Shown here one piece after another: positions 19,065-27,611 of a stretch of DNA of 64,000 nucleotides. Each line of letters begins with the position of its first letter. The stretch's first letter is position 1. Source of the stretch: Agrobacterium vitis (lineage in GTDB: Bacteria > Pseudomonadota > Alphaproteobacteria > Rhizobiales > Rhizobiaceae); NCBI RefSeq assembly GCF_013426735.1, contig NZ_AP023272.1, forward strand, positions 513,501-577,500. Direction: 5' to 3'. A model generated the notes under the pieces. The model had not been told where the DNA came from, did no database searches, and saw nothing but the letters and a program-made list of their open reading frames with translations. Both the position numbers and the translations under genes were made by a program.

Positions 19065-20837
19065 ATGATGATTGTACCGCGACGAATGTTTGACAACGAA
19101 ACCGCCGCGCCGGACCTGACATTTGCCGAACAGATGCGCATGGCTGGCCAATCCTTCTGGTCCAGCCATGTAAGAGGGCGCATTCTGCTGCTCTCGCTTT
19201 CGTTGCTCGTCGTCATTTTGCTGTTGACCTACGGCCAGATATTGCTCAATCGCTGGAACCAGCCGTTCTATAACGCCTTGGAAAATCGCGATCTGCCAGC
19301 TTTCTGGCAGGAGTTGCGCAATTTCTTCTTCATTGCCGCCTTTCTGCTTGTCATCAATGTGGCGCAGACCTTTTTTAGCCAGATGACCGCGCTCTACATG
19401 CGCGAGGGATTGGCCCGCGATATGGTCGATCAATGGCTGAAAGGCAGGCGTGCCTATCGGCTGTCGGTGTCCAGCCCGCTTGGCGTCAATCCAGACCAGC
19501 GCCTGCATGAAGATGCGCGCAAACTGGCGGAATCGACGACGTCGCTCACCGTCGGCTTGGTGCAATCCACCATTCTGCTCGTCAGTTTCATCAGCGTGCT
19601 CTGGGAATTGTCCGGGGATTTCTCGCTGACCCTGTTTGGCCACCAGATCGCCATTCCCGGTTATATGGTCTGGGCGGCGCTGATCTATGCGGGTGGGGCG
19701 GCGGTGGCGAGCAATCTGGTCGGGGCAACGCTCACCCGTCTCAATTCCACCCGCTATGCCCGCGAGGCGGAGCTTCGTGCGGCCCTGATGCGCAGCAACG
19801 AGCATCTGGAGCCGATCGCGCTCGCACGCGGCGAGGATGTCGAGCGCGGCCAGATCCATGCCACCATCGACCGCGTGCTGGCGATTATTTCCAAGCTGGC
19901 GCTGGCGCTGACCAATCTGACCTGGGTATCGGCGGCCTTCGGCTGGCTGGCGCTGATCGTGCCGGTGCTGATCGCCTCGCCAGCCTATTTCGGCGGCACC
20001 ATGACCTTCGGCGGCTTGATGATGGCGGCCTCGGCTTTCACGCAGGTCTATACGGCGCTGCGCTGGTATGTCGATAATTTCGGGGCGATTGCCGATTGGA
20101 AGGCGACACTGCTGCGGGTGATGGTGCTGCGCGCCGCTCTGATCGAACCAGCGCTGACCGAGACGGTGGAAGGCCAGATCCGGGTCGAGGCCGGAAAGCC
20201 GGGCGAACTGGCTTTCGAGGATGTCTATATCCGCACCCCCGTCGAGGCGGAGGCCCATTGGGGCGGTTATCATCTGAAAGAGGACAATCCCACCATCCTT
20301 GCCGGTGAACATGTGATGGTCAACGGTGATCCCGGCATCAACCGGCGACAATTCTTCAACGCCATCGCTGGACTCTGGCCCTATGGTGAGGGCCTGATCC
20401 GCCTGCCGCAGGAAGATCATATCCTGTTTGTGCCGCAGACCCCCTATCTGCCGGAGGGGCGGTTGCGGGACATCCTGGCCTATCCCGAGGATGCCTCCAC
20501 CTATGGTGACGAGGCGATGACGCTGGCGCTGAAGACGGTTAAGCTCAGCCGCCTTGCTAGCGCGCTGGACGAGCGGCAGCGTTGGGACCGGGTGCTGGAC
20601 AAGGATGAGCAGATGGCGCTGGCTTTTGCCCATATCCTGTTGCGCAAGCCTCATTGGGTGGTGTTCAACGATGTGCTTGATGGGTTGGAGCCGGAAACGG
20701 CGACGATCCTGACCGGCGTGATGACGCAGTTAGAAGAGGCGACGCTGATCTATATCGGCCGCGCCCAGGGCTTTATCGATGCGGTATCGCCGCGCATCCT
20801 GCATCTGGAGCGGATGGACGTGCCGGTGCCGGAATAG
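19065..20837 (+). CDS. SbmA/BacA/YddA-like ABC membrane protein with degenerate ATPase domain
   Basis: 590 aa. The N-terminal 330 residues form an ABC_membrane_2/SbmA-BacA-type domain with about six membrane segments (LLLSLSLLVVILLLTYGQILL, MYMREGLARDMVDQWL-like loop, GLMMAASAFTQVYTALRWYVDNF). The C-terminal domain (about 375-585) aligns with YddA-type ATP-binding domains, but the P-loop reads VNGDPGINRRQF without the invariant Lys-Ser/Thr, the signature reads LDKDEQMAL, the Walker B end reads VVFNDVLDGL and the switch His is replaced in IGRAQGF. It therefore probably does not hydrolyse ATP. The start ATG overlaps a second ATG at 19068; a third is at 19086. Monocistronic. Confidence 0.88.
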   Translation: MMIVPRRMFDNETAAPDLTFAEQMRMAGQSFWSSHVRGRILLLSLSLLVVILLLTYGQILLNRWNQPFYNALENRDLPAFWQELRNFFFIAAFLLVINVAQTFFSQMTALYMREGLARDMVDQWLKGRRAYRLSVSSPLGVNPDQRLHEDARKLAESTTSLTVGLVQSTILLVSFISVLWELSGDFSLTLFGHQIAIPGYMVWAALIYAGGAAVASNLVGATLTRLNSTRYAREAELRAALMRSNEHLEPIALARGEDVERGQIHATIDRVLAIISKLALALTNLTWVSAAFGWLALIVPVLIASPAYFGGTMTFGGLMMAASAFTQVYTALRWYVDNFGAIADWKATLLRVMVLRAALIEPALTETVEGQIRVEAGKPGELAFEDVYIRTPVEAEAHWGGYHLKEDNPTILAGEHVMVNGDPGINRRQFFNAIAGLWPYGEGLIRLPQEDHILFVPQTPYLPEGRLRDILAYPEDASTYGDEAMTLALKTVKLSRLASALDERQRWDRVLDKDEQMALAFAHILLRKPHWVVFNDVLDGLEPETATILTGVMTQLEEATLIYIGRAQGFIDAVSPRILHLERMDVPVPE

Positions 20838-20877
20838 GCCTGCTCGGCGGCATAACGCCTGAAAGCGGGCATCATCT

Positions 20878-20958
20878 CGTCCGATTTAAAGAATTATCCA
20901 GTAGACTCTCTGCCCGCAGAAGCTTACTGCATAATCTTTAAACCAGATATGGATTAAA
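20878..20958. repeat. Decayed pieces of the double-palindrome repeat (copy C)
   Basis: CCGATTTAAAGAATTATCCAG and, 40 bases later, TACTGCATAATCTTTAAACC recall the AT-rich palindrome of copies A, B and D. They face each other as an imperfect inverted pair. Confidence 0.45.
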
Positions 20959-21259
20959 AAAGCGAAATTGCGCGCCAAGCAGACTGTGACATCGCCCTTG
21001 GGGCGCTCTGCACAGGCGCTCGCAATATCAGAATTCATTGGGCCGTTTTCCGCGTGCCGCCGCATCATGCCAATAGCCGTTAACAATGGCAGTCGGTATT
21101 CCGTTGCGACTATCTCAAGCCTTTAAGGCACTTGGGATGGTCGTTTTTTTTTCAAGGCAGGGATGCGTGTGCGTCTTCGGGCCTTGCTATAACACAAAAG
21201 AGACAGAGCATTTCCTGGAGCGTCCTTGGCGCTGGAAATGGTCCCACTAGAGGCTGGAT
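20959..21259. other. Non-coding gap
   Basis: About 300 bases between repeat remnant C and the next small gene. It contains a TTTTTTTT run at 21145 but no convincing gene, promoter or hairpin that I can defend; short frames here lack ribosome sites. Confidence 0.4.
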
Positions 21260-21547
21260 ATGATCGAATTGACACCCACGCAGATCCGCGGACTGAAGCT
21301 TGCCAAGGACGGCGATCTGTATCCCCAGCCGCTGAAGAAATGGACGCATCTGAACGCAGAGGTGACCTATTCCCGGACCGACCGTTTCAAGGAACGGCCG
21401 CAGAAGATCAAGTTTCTTACCACCACGACCGTGACGGAACTGACAGACCTGGGCCTGCTGGAACGGTGCAATACCGCAGAAGAAGCCGAGCAAGATTCGC
21501 GCCGGATTACGATGGCCGGCAAGATGTGGCTGCTCAAAACCAAATAA
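21260..21547 (+). CDS. Small conserved-looking protein of unknown function
   Basis: 95 aa, not recognised. ATG 21260 has GAGG 8 bases upstream. It is a soluble, basic protein: LTPTQIRGLKLAKDGDLYP at the N terminus, a middle rich in Lys/Arg, then FLTTTTVTELTDLGLLERC. The last pattern (a helix with V.EL.DLGLLE) resembles the recognition part of winged-helix proteins, so a small DNA-binding role is conceivable, but no fold can be claimed. Composition is like the neighbours. It stands alone, bounded by repeat remnants on both sides. Confidence 0.75.
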   Translation: MIELTPTQIRGLKLAKDGDLYPQPLKKWTHLNAEVTYSRTDRFKERPQKIKFLTTTTVTELTDLGLLERCNTAEEAEQDSRRITMAGKMWLLKTK

Positions 21548-21552
21548 TGGTT

Positions 21553-21660
21553 ACTGCATCATTCTTTAAACCGGAATCTGTTTAAAGAGAAAATTATGCA
21601 GCAGATATCAAGAGCGACAGCGAACCTTTGTGCGCCATATAGGGCGCATGGCGCTGTAGT
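21553..21660 (+). repeat. Double-palindrome intergenic repeat, copy D
   Basis: TGCATCATTCTTTAAACC to AAATTATGCA forms the AT-rich palindrome; GCAGATATCAAGAGCGACAG is the linker; CTTTGTGCGCCATATAGGGCGCA starts the second palindrome, which ends GCGCTGTAG. Same plan and orientation as copy A. Confidence 0.75.
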
Positions 21661-21664
21661 GATG

Positions 21665-21702
21665 CCAATGCCTGGAGATGTCTTTGTGCCTCCAGGCATT
21701 GG
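21665..21702. repeat. Hairpin, 13-bp stem
   Basis: CCAATGCCTGGAG and its exact complement CTCCAGGCATTGG flank a 12-base loop directly after repeat copy D. No T tract follows. Confidence 0.7.
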
Positions 21703-21777
21703 GAATGTACGGCTTCATGCTACACATGTAATACCAAGTCTCTGACATGCTGACGCATCCTCGACTAGACGGCATTA

Positions 21778-21814
21778 CAAATATCTCAAATGCATCAATC
21801 GCTTGAGATATTTG
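21778..21814. repeat. Hairpin, 12-bp AT-rich stem
   Basis: CAAATATCTCAA and TTGAGATATTTG are perfectly complementary with a 13-base loop. Confidence 0.7.
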
Positions 21815-21822
21815 CAAAAGGA

Positions 21823-21855
21823 ATACGAAGAGTCATCTTCAATGACTCTTCGTAT
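21823..21855 (-). terminator. Hairpin, 14-bp stem; candidate uup terminator
   Basis: ATACGAAGAGTCAT and ATGACTCTTCGTAT pair perfectly around a 5-base loop. Read on the minus strand, downstream of uup, it is followed by TCCTTTTG, which suits an intrinsic terminator. Confidence 0.55.
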
Positions 21856-21856
21856 A

Positions 21857-21898
21857 AAGCGCTACAGCGAGCTTTGCGCAGGCTGCTATAGAGCGCTT
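21857..21898. repeat. Imperfect palindrome next to the uup stop
   Basis: AAGCGCTACAGCGAGC at one end and GCTGCTATAGAGCGCTT at the other form an interrupted inverted repeat. The AAGCGCTACAGCG part resembles the linker-plus-arm of the double-palindrome repeats, so this may be another fragment of them. Confidence 0.45.
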
Positions 21899-21901
21899 GG
21901 G

Positions 21902-23731
21902 TTACCCCTCCAGTTCTTCGCGCAGCATTTCCAGTTCCAGCCATTCCTCTTCCATGCGGGCGATGGACTGACGTAGCGCTTCCATTTCGGCGGCGAGCTT
22001 GTTGAATGTGGCGGGGTCCTTCACGAACAGATTGGGATCGGCCATTTTTGTCTCGCGCAGCGCGATCTCTTTCTCGGCCTTTTCCATTTCCTTCGGCAGG
22101 TTTTCCAGCGCAAATTTCTGCTTGAAGGACAGTTTTCCCTTGTTCTTCGGCGCCGTATCACCGCTTTTGCCGCCACCCTCCTGCGTTTTGGCTTTTTCCG
22201 CCTTTTCCACGCGCTTGCGCTCGTCTTCCACACCCCGGCGCTGCGCCAGCATGTCGGAATAGCCGCCGGCATATTCGATCCAGTGGCCATTGGGGGCTTC
22301 CGGATTGGCGGGGGCGATGGTCGAGGTTACCGTGCGGTCGAGGAAATCACGGTCATGGCTGACGAGGATGACGGTGCCGGAATATCCGGTGACGATTTCC
22401 TGAAGCAGGTCCAGCGTCTCGATATCGAGGTCGTTGGTCGGCTCGTCGAGGATCAGCAGATTGGAGGGTTTCGCCATGATTCGCGCCAGCATCAGCCGGG
22501 CCCGCTCGCCGCCGGACAGGTTGCGGATCGGGGTGCGGGCCTGTTCCGGCTGAAACAGGAATTCCTTCATATAGCCGGTGACATGTTTCTGCTCACCATT
22601 GACCAGCAGGTTCTCGCCGCGCCCATCCGTCAGGTAATTGGCCAGCGTGTCATCAGGGTTCAGGTCCTCGCGCTTCTGGTCAAGCGTGGCAATTTCCAGA
22701 TTGGTGCCGAGCTTGATCGTGCCTTCGTCGGGCGAAAGTTGACCGGTCAGCATTTTCAACAGCGTGGTCTTGCCAGCGCCATTCGGGCCGACCAGGCCGA
22801 TACAGTCGCCGCGATGCACGCGGATTGAAAACGGTGCGATAATCGTCCGCTCGCCATAGGCCTTGGTGATCTTGTCGGCCTCGATCACCAGCTTGCCGCT
22901 TTCCTTGCCCTCGGTGGCGCTGGCAAGGATCGTTCCTTGCGGACCTTTATGGCCGCGATAGTCGGCGCGCAGGGTCTGGAGGTTGCCAAGCCGGCGCATA
23001 TTGCGTTTGCGCCGTGCCGTTACGCCGTAGCGCAGCCAATGTTCTTCGCGCTCGATGGCTTTGCCCAGCTTGTGCTGTTCGATCTCTTCTTCTTCCAGCA
23101 CCTTGTCGCGCCATTCCTCGAAATGTCCAAAGCCGCGCGCCAGACGGCGTGACAGGCCGCGATCCAGCCAGACGGTGGCGGTCGAGCATTTCTCCAGGAA
23201 GCGACGGTCATGGGAGATCAGCACCAGGGCGCTGCGGGTCTTGCGTAACTCTTCTTCCAGCCATTCGATGGTTGGCAGGTCGAGATGGTTGGTCGGCTCG
23301 TCCAGCATCAGGATGTCGGGTTCCGGCGCCAGCACCCGGGCGAGGGCTGCGCGGCGCGCTTCACCACCCGATAGGCTTTTCGGATCTTCCTGGCCGCTCA
23401 GCCCCAGATGTTCCAGCAGATATGTGACCCGATAGGGGTCGTCGCCGGGGCCAAGCCCCGCTTCGGCATAGGCCTGCACGGTCGCATGACTGCCAAAATC
23501 CGGGGCCTGTTCGAGATAGCGGATGGTGGCCGAGGGGTGGCGGAACACTTCACCCGACTGGGCCTCGACCAGACCGGCGGCAATCTTCATCAGGGTGGAC
23601 TTGCCCGACCCGTTGCGGCCAACAAGGCAGATGCGGTCGCCCGGTTCCACTTGCAGGCCAGCGCCGTTGAGCAGCGGTGCGCCGCCGAAGGACAGGAAGA
23701 TATTGTCAAGTTTCAGGATTGGCGGTGCCAA
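21902..23731 (-). CDS. uup: ABC-F family ATPase (Uup-like)
   Basis: 609 aa, soluble, two ATP-binding domains. First set: GRNGSGKST (about residue 38), LSGGEARRAALARVL, LMLDEPTNHLD. Second set: GPNGAGKTT (about 317), LSGGERARLMLARIM, LILDEPTNDLD. A linker between them and a charged coiled-coil C terminus (about 530-605: KQKFALENLPKEMEKAEKEI and on) match Uup, an ABC-F protein acting on DNA junctions/ribosomes. The start codon is TTG at 23731, 3 bases after the thiN stop; no better start is seen. thiN and uup are probably co-transcribed. Confidence 0.93.
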   Translation of the reverse strand: MAPPILKLDNIFLSFGGAPLLNGAGLQVEPGDRICLVGRNGSGKSTLMKIAAGLVEAQSGEVFRHPSATIRYLEQAPDFGSHATVQAYAEAGLGPGDDPYRVTYLLEHLGLSGQEDPKSLSGGEARRAALARVLAPEPDILMLDEPTNHLDLPTIEWLEEELRKTRSALVLISHDRRFLEKCSTATVWLDRGLSRRLARGFGHFEEWRDKVLEEEEIEQHKLGKAIEREEHWLRYGVTARRKRNMRRLGNLQTLRADYRGHKGPQGTILASATEGKESGKLVIEADKITKAYGERTIIAPFSIRVHRGDCIGLVGPNGAGKTTLLKMLTGQLSPDEGTIKLGTNLEIATLDQKREDLNPDDTLANYLTDGRGENLLVNGEQKHVTGYMKEFLFQPEQARTPIRNLSGGERARLMLARIMAKPSNLLILDEPTNDLDIETLDLLQEIVTGYSGTVILVSHDRDFLDRTVTSTIAPANPEAPNGHWIEYAGGYSDMLAQRRGVEDERKRVEKAEKAKTQEGGGKSGDTAPKNKGKLSFKQKFALENLPKEMEKAEKEIALRETKMADPNLFVKDPATFNKLAAEMEALRQSIARMEEEWLELEMLREELEG

Positions 23732-23734
23732 GGG

Positions 23735-24388
23735 TCACGCTCCGGTCATGTCATAAGGGCGGGCAAGGATCACGGCGTCGCCGCTGCCAAGCGACAGCGT
23801 TACCGGACCTTCGGCCACATTGGAAATGGTGCGGGACGATCCGAACGGCAGATCGAAACCCTGCAATGGATAGCGGGCACCGGCGATGGTCAACCCGGTC
23901 AGCGCGGAAAAGCCGAGAATGGAAAACAACGAACCCTGCGGCAGGTCCAGTGTCATGGTTTTACCCGGCAGAAGCGGCCATGCCTCCTCCTCACCGGATG
24001 TGAGGTGCAGATCAAGCCCCTGGGCCGCCAGCGCCACCGCCAGCAGCAGATGCATCATCGCATGGTCGGATCGCTCTCCTCCAAGCGCGCCCGCCAGCAG
24101 AAGGGAGGTCGCGCTACGCTTGCGGGCTTCGTCAATGGCGATTTCACCATCGGTGAGGTTCTTGCGGGCCGGATAGGGCAGGCGCGGAACACCCGGAAAC
24201 CGGTCTGCCGGAAGATCGTCGGAACTGTCGAAATCGCCCACCCAAAGCTCAGGTGTCAGTCCCAGCGGTTCGGCATGGCGCATGCCGCCATCGGCGGCGA
24301 TGGCGCGGGTTCCTGCAACAGTGCCGAGCAGCCGGGGCGTGATGGCGAGGGGACCGCCGAGCAGAATGGTGAAGGTGCTTTCCGTCAT
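23735..24388 (-). CDS. thiN: Thiamine pyrophosphokinase
   Basis: 217 aa. Converts thiamine and ATP to thiamine diphosphate and AMP. Conserved features are IAADGGMRHAEPLGLTPELWVGDFDS (the substrate/metal loop, stated in two parts: IAADGG, then WVGDFDS), KNLTDGEIAI and LLAGALGGERSDHAMMHL, all diagnostic of the TPK fold; the C-terminal domain has GSRT-like FGSSRTISN. Start ATG 24388 (MTESTF) is the homologue-like choice; 24406 is also in frame. It supplies TPP, the ligand of the riboswitch before thiBPQ elsewhere in the window. Confidence 0.93.
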   Translation of the reverse strand: MTESTFTILLGGPLAITPRLLGTVAGTRAIAADGGMRHAEPLGLTPELWVGDFDSSDDLPADRFPGVPRLPYPARKNLTDGEIAIDEARKRSATSLLLAGALGGERSDHAMMHLLLAVALAAQGLDLHLTSGEEEAWPLLPGKTMTLDLPQGSLFSILGFSALTGLTIAGARYPLQGFDLPFGSSRTISNVAEGPVTLSLGSGDAVILARPYDMTGA

Positions 24389-24573
24389 GGCCATGCCATA
24401 ACGCATCTGAGGCCAAATGCAAAAGGCGTTCCGTGATCAACGGAACGCCTGCGGCATTTTCCAGTCCTATTGCCCGAGGCATAATTGCCTGGAAAAAAGG
24501 ATTTGAGACCTGCACGGATTTGCCCGGTCTCGATTTTATGGCGAAGGGTGATGTGTCCCTTGCCCTTCGGCCC

Positions 24574-24822
24574 TTATCCTTGGGCGCGTGGCGCAAAAAC
24601 TTTTTTCTTCGGCGCAGGCAGAAGGCCCTCGCGCTGAAGCTTCTTGCGGGCCAGCTTGCGGGTGCGGCGCACGGCCTCGGCCTTTTCGCGGGTCTTCTTT
24701 TCCGACGGCTTTTCATAGGCCGAACGGGCCTTCATTTCACGAAACAGGCCTTCGCGCTGCATTTTCTTCTTCAGCACGCGCAATGCCTGCTCAACATTGT
24801 TATCCCTGACGAGTACCTGCAC
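24574..24822 (-). CDS. rpsU: 30S ribosomal protein S21
   Basis: 82 aa. S21 fold at the N terminus ([20 protein letters not shown]), the conserved [20 protein letters not shown], then an Arg/Lys-rich helix. The C terminus is longer than in gammaproteobacteria, as usual in alphaproteobacteria. The start is GTG with AAAGGAG 6 bases upstream. A small conserved gene lies 35 bases upstream on the same strand and may be in the same transcript. Confidence 0.97.
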   Translation of the reverse strand: MQVLVRDNNVEQALRVLKKKMQREGLFREMKARSAYEKPSEKKTREKAEAVRRTRKLARKKLQREGLLPAPKKKVFAPRAQG

Positions 24823-24857
24823 TGTCTCTCCTTTGATGGTTGAGGATGATAATCTGG

Positions 24858-25127
24858 TTATTTCGAATTAACTGGCGTTGCCCAGGCCCCGCCGGCCTTT
24901 TGTGTTTTTGAGGCGGTGCCGGACCGTGGCGAACGGCTGACATCGATCTCGTCCTCGGCAATCGACCGGTCGAACGTTTCGCTCTCGAAGCGAACCCGAT
25001 ACCGGCGTGCGCCCTGGGATTCCGGCAGGGTGGCAAGCACCTTGCACACGCCGACCGACCGGGAGAGCCTGACGGGACCGTCTTTCAGCACGACCATGTC
25101 GCCTGTCTTGTATAAATGCGCCGTCAT
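24858..25127 (-). CDS. Small basic protein of unknown function upstream of rpsU
   Basis: 89 aa, not recognised by name. AAGGAG precedes the ATG. The sequence [14 protein letters not shown] then [21 protein letters not shown] suggests a short SH3-like beta barrel (a strand, a turn with Gly-Asp, and paired strands), followed by a Ser/Lys-rich disordered tail of about 30 residues. Such barrels often touch RNA or ribosomal proteins, and the position before rpsU fits, but this is inference only. Confidence 0.75.
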   Translation of the reverse strand: MTAHLYKTGDMVVLKDGPVRLSRSVGVCKVLATLPESQGARRYRVRFESETFDRSIAEDEIDVSRSPRSGTASKTQKAGGAWATPVNSK

Positions 25128-25608
25128 GCCGGTCTCCTTGCAGGACTACTGCTCGCGGATCAAATGCCGAAACGAAAATGCGCCGGGAAACCGCTTTGGT
25201 TTCGCCTGGGCGAAAAGATGCGGACAACAGTGCGAACGGCGCGGTGCGGATTTTTGCAGCGCTGTGCGCCGATACCGGCGCTCACGTGTCACTGCAAAAA
25301 CGGATAGTCCCTGCCCAATCCTGCCATCAAACCGCACCCGGTTCAGCGGCACAGACAAAGGCCGGAACGTCCGGCCTTGCAGTTCAGTCAGGCAGAGGAA
25401 AGTTTAACTCATGCCCATTCGGGGCCAAAGCGCTTTCCTGCCGGAAAAGGTGACCCCATCCTGAATGGTCGAGCAGGATGTAGGGGCCAAACTGGCAGAT
25501 TTCAAACAAAATACAAGCTTTATTTGTGAAGAGATTGGCCTGCACCGGCTTGTCGCTGGCTGTGCTGCTGATTACTTTCACCGAAATTGACGATGAATTG
25601 GAGAGATC
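25128..25608. other. 481-base gap between divergent genes
   Basis: This holds the promoter regions of the rpsU-side gene and of the MoxR gene. The only structure seen is a 9-bp hairpin (AAGGCCGGA/TCCGGCCTT, 25358-25378). Several open frames cross it in all phases, but none has a ribosome site or a protein-like composition. Confidence 0.5.
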
Positions 25609-26475
25609 ATGTCATTTACCGGGCAATTCACCGGAAGCGCCGATTATATCGCCGACAAGGACCTGACGGTGGCCGTCAACGCAGCCATTGCGCTGGAACG
25701 GCCACTGCTGGTCAAAGGTGAACCAGGCACCGGCAAGACCGAGCTGGCCCGCCAGGTTGCCGCAGCCCTTGGTCTCGACATGATTGAATGGACGATCAAA
25801 TCCACCACCAAGGCGCAACAGGGGCTTTATGAATATGATGCCGTGTCTCGCCTGCGCGATAGCCAGCTGGGCGATCCGCGCGTCAGCGATATCGGTAACT
25901 ATATAAGGCGCGGCAAGCTCTGGGAGGCTTTTGCGGCGGGAAGAAAGACCGTGCTGCTGATCGACGAGATCGACAAGGCGGATATCGAGTTTCCCAACGA
26001 TTTGTTGCAGGAACTGGATCGGATGGAGTTTCACGTTTATGAGACAGGTGAGCGGGTGAAGGCGCAGGTACGCCCGATCGTCATCATCACCTCCAACAAT
26101 GAGAAAGAGCTGCCCGACGCCTTCCTGCGCCGCTGTTTCTTCCACTATATCCGCTTTCCGGATGCCGAGACGTTGGCGCGGATCGTCGATGTTCATTATC
26201 CCGGCATCAAGCAGCAGTTGCTTCAGGCGGCCTTGACCCGGTTTTACGAAATACGCGAAACGCCGGGCTTGAAAAAACGTCCATCGACCTCGGAAGCCCT
26301 GGACTGGATACGCCTACTGGTGGCCGATGAGGTCGATCCCGCCTATCTGCGCAGCGATGCCACCAATGCCCTGCCGAAACTGCATGGCGCGCTTTTGAAG
26401 AATGAGCAGGACGTGCATCTGTTCGAGCGGCTTGCCTTCATGGCCCGGCGCGACGGAGCGCGGGACGGACGCTGA
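25609..26475 (+). CDS. MoxR-family AAA+ ATPase (CoxD-like)
   Basis: 288 aa. P-loop KGEPGTGKTELARQ at about residue 36, Walker B VLLIDEIDKAD at about 115, sensor 1 ITSNNEKELPDAFLRRC at about 160. MoxR/CoxD ATPases act with VWA-domain proteins to insert cofactors or metals into enzymes. The matching VWA (CoxE-like) gene is 1.6 kb downstream, separated by metA and a GNAT gene, so the pair is probably functional though split. GGAG precedes the ATG. No carbon-monoxide dehydrogenase or methanol dehydrogenase genes are nearby, so the client is unknown. Confidence 0.92.
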   Translation: MSFTGQFTGSADYIADKDLTVAVNAAIALERPLLVKGEPGTGKTELARQVAAALGLDMIEWTIKSTTKAQQGLYEYDAVSRLRDSQLGDPRVSDIGNYIRRGKLWEAFAAGRKTVLLIDEIDKADIEFPNDLLQELDRMEFHVYETGERVKAQVRPIVIITSNNEKELPDAFLRRCFFHYIRFPDAETLARIVDVHYPGIKQQLLQAALTRFYEIRETPGLKKRPSTSEALDWIRLLVADEVDPAYLRSDATNALPKLHGALLKNEQDVHLFERLAFMARRDGARDGR

Positions 26476-26542
26476 TCCTTGCTGCGGTGCAGCTTATGTT
26501 TTCATTGATTCGTAACGGGTGAAGGCGTAAATAACCGTCTTC

Positions 26543-26597
26543 TCGTGGTGATTTGGCCGGCCGGCTTGCAGCCACGTAAAATAAATTGCTAAAGGGC
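26543..26597 (+). promoter_or_regulatory. SAM-II riboswitch (metA motif)
   Basis: CGTGGTGATTTGGCCGG, then CCGGCTTGCAGCCACG and finally AATTGCTAAAGGG reproduce the alphaproteobacterial SAM-II consensus: stem P1, the SAM-binding loop and the pseudoknot strand GCTAAAG. It ends about 85 bases before metA and should lower its expression when SAM is plentiful. Confidence 0.93.
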
Positions 26598-26681
26598 CGA
26601 GGCAAGTTATTCAAGACTTTCCGAGGCCGATGGCGATAGCAAAGCTGCCGCACCGTGCCGTGACAGGAAAGTTTAAAGCCG

Positions 26682-27611
26682 ATGCCGATCAAGATTCCCG
26701 ATACGCTCCCCGCCTTCGACGCCCTCGTTCATGAGGGTGTGCGGGTGATGACGGAAACCGCAGCGATCCGTCAGGATATTCGCCCGTTGCAGATCGCCCT
26801 GCTCAATCTCATGCCCAACAAGATCAAGACCGAGGTGCAGTTTGCCCGGCTGATCGGTGCATCGCCATTGCAGGTGGAATTGACCCTGGTGCGGATCGGC
26901 GGCCATAAGGCCAAGAACACGCCCGAAGAGCATCTCCTGTCCTTCTACCAGACTTGGGAAGAGGTGAAGCACCGCAAGTTCGACGGACTGATCATTACCG
27001 GTGCGCCGGTGGAAACGCTGCCCTTCGAAGACGTCACCTATTGGAGCGAAATGCAGCAGATTCTCGACTGGACGGAGACCAATGTCCACACGACGATGAA
27101 TGTCTGCTGGGGGGCGATGGCGGCGATCTATCACTTCCACAAGGTGCCGAAACATGGGCTGAAGGAAAAGGCTTTCGGCGTGTTCCGCCACCGCAATCTG
27201 GCGCCATCCTCCATCTATCTCAACGGTTTCTCGGATGATTTCCAGGTGCCGGTCTCACGCTGGACCGAGGTACGCCGCGCCGATATCGAAAAAGTGCCGG
27301 ACCTGAACATCCTGATGGAATCCGATGAAATGGGTGTTTGTCTGGTGCAGGAGGATAAGGGCAATCGGCTCTATATGTTCAACCATGTCGAATATGATTC
27401 CACCTCGCTTGCGGATGAATATTTTCGCGACGTCAGCGCCGGCATCCCGATCCGCCTGCCATATGATTACTTTCCCCATAACGATGATACATTGACGCCG
27501 CTCAACCGCTGGCGCAGCCATGCGCATCTGCTGTTTGGAAACTGGATCAACGAGATGTATCAGACCACCAGCTATGATTTGAACGATATCGGCAAGGGGC
27601 GCGGCACATGA
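26682..27611 (+). CDS. metA: Homoserine O-acyltransferase (probably acetyl-CoA-dependent)
   Basis: 309 aa. Acylates the hydroxyl of L-homoserine in methionine synthesis. The triad is visible: Cys142 ([10 protein letters not shown]), His235 and Glu237 (MFNHVEYD). Residue 111 is Glu ([10 protein letters not shown]); work on MetA relatives ties Glu111 to acetyl-CoA use and Gly111 to succinyl-CoA, so homoserine acetyltransferase activity is predicted, as reported for Agrobacterium. It is preceded by a SAM-II riboswitch and overlaps the next gene by 4 bases. Confidence 0.96.
   Translation: MPIKIPDTLPAFDALVHEGVRVMTETAAIRQDIRPLQIALLNLMPNKIKTEVQFARLIGASPLQVELTLVRIGGHKAKNTPEEHLLSFYQTWEEVKHRKFDGLIITGAPVETLPFEDVTYWSEMQQILDWTETNVHTTMNVCWGAMAAIYHFHKVPKHGLKEKAFGVFRHRNLAPSSIYLNGFSDDFQVPVSRWTEVRRADIEKVPDLNILMESDEMGVCLVQEDKGNRLYMFNHVEYDSTSLADEYFRDVSAGIPIRLPYDYFPHNDDTLTPLNRWRSHAHLLFGNWINEMYQTTSYDLNDIGKGRGT

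Noticed and set aside
19062..20654. 530-codon minus-strand frame opposite the SbmA-like transporter
   Set aside because: Gln/His/Arg-rich antisense translation without a start site; the plus-strand protein has clear membrane helices.
25178..25453. Overlapping frames in several phases between the rpsU-side gene and the MoxR gene
   Set aside because: Frames on both strands overlap each other, none has an SD or a recognisable domain.
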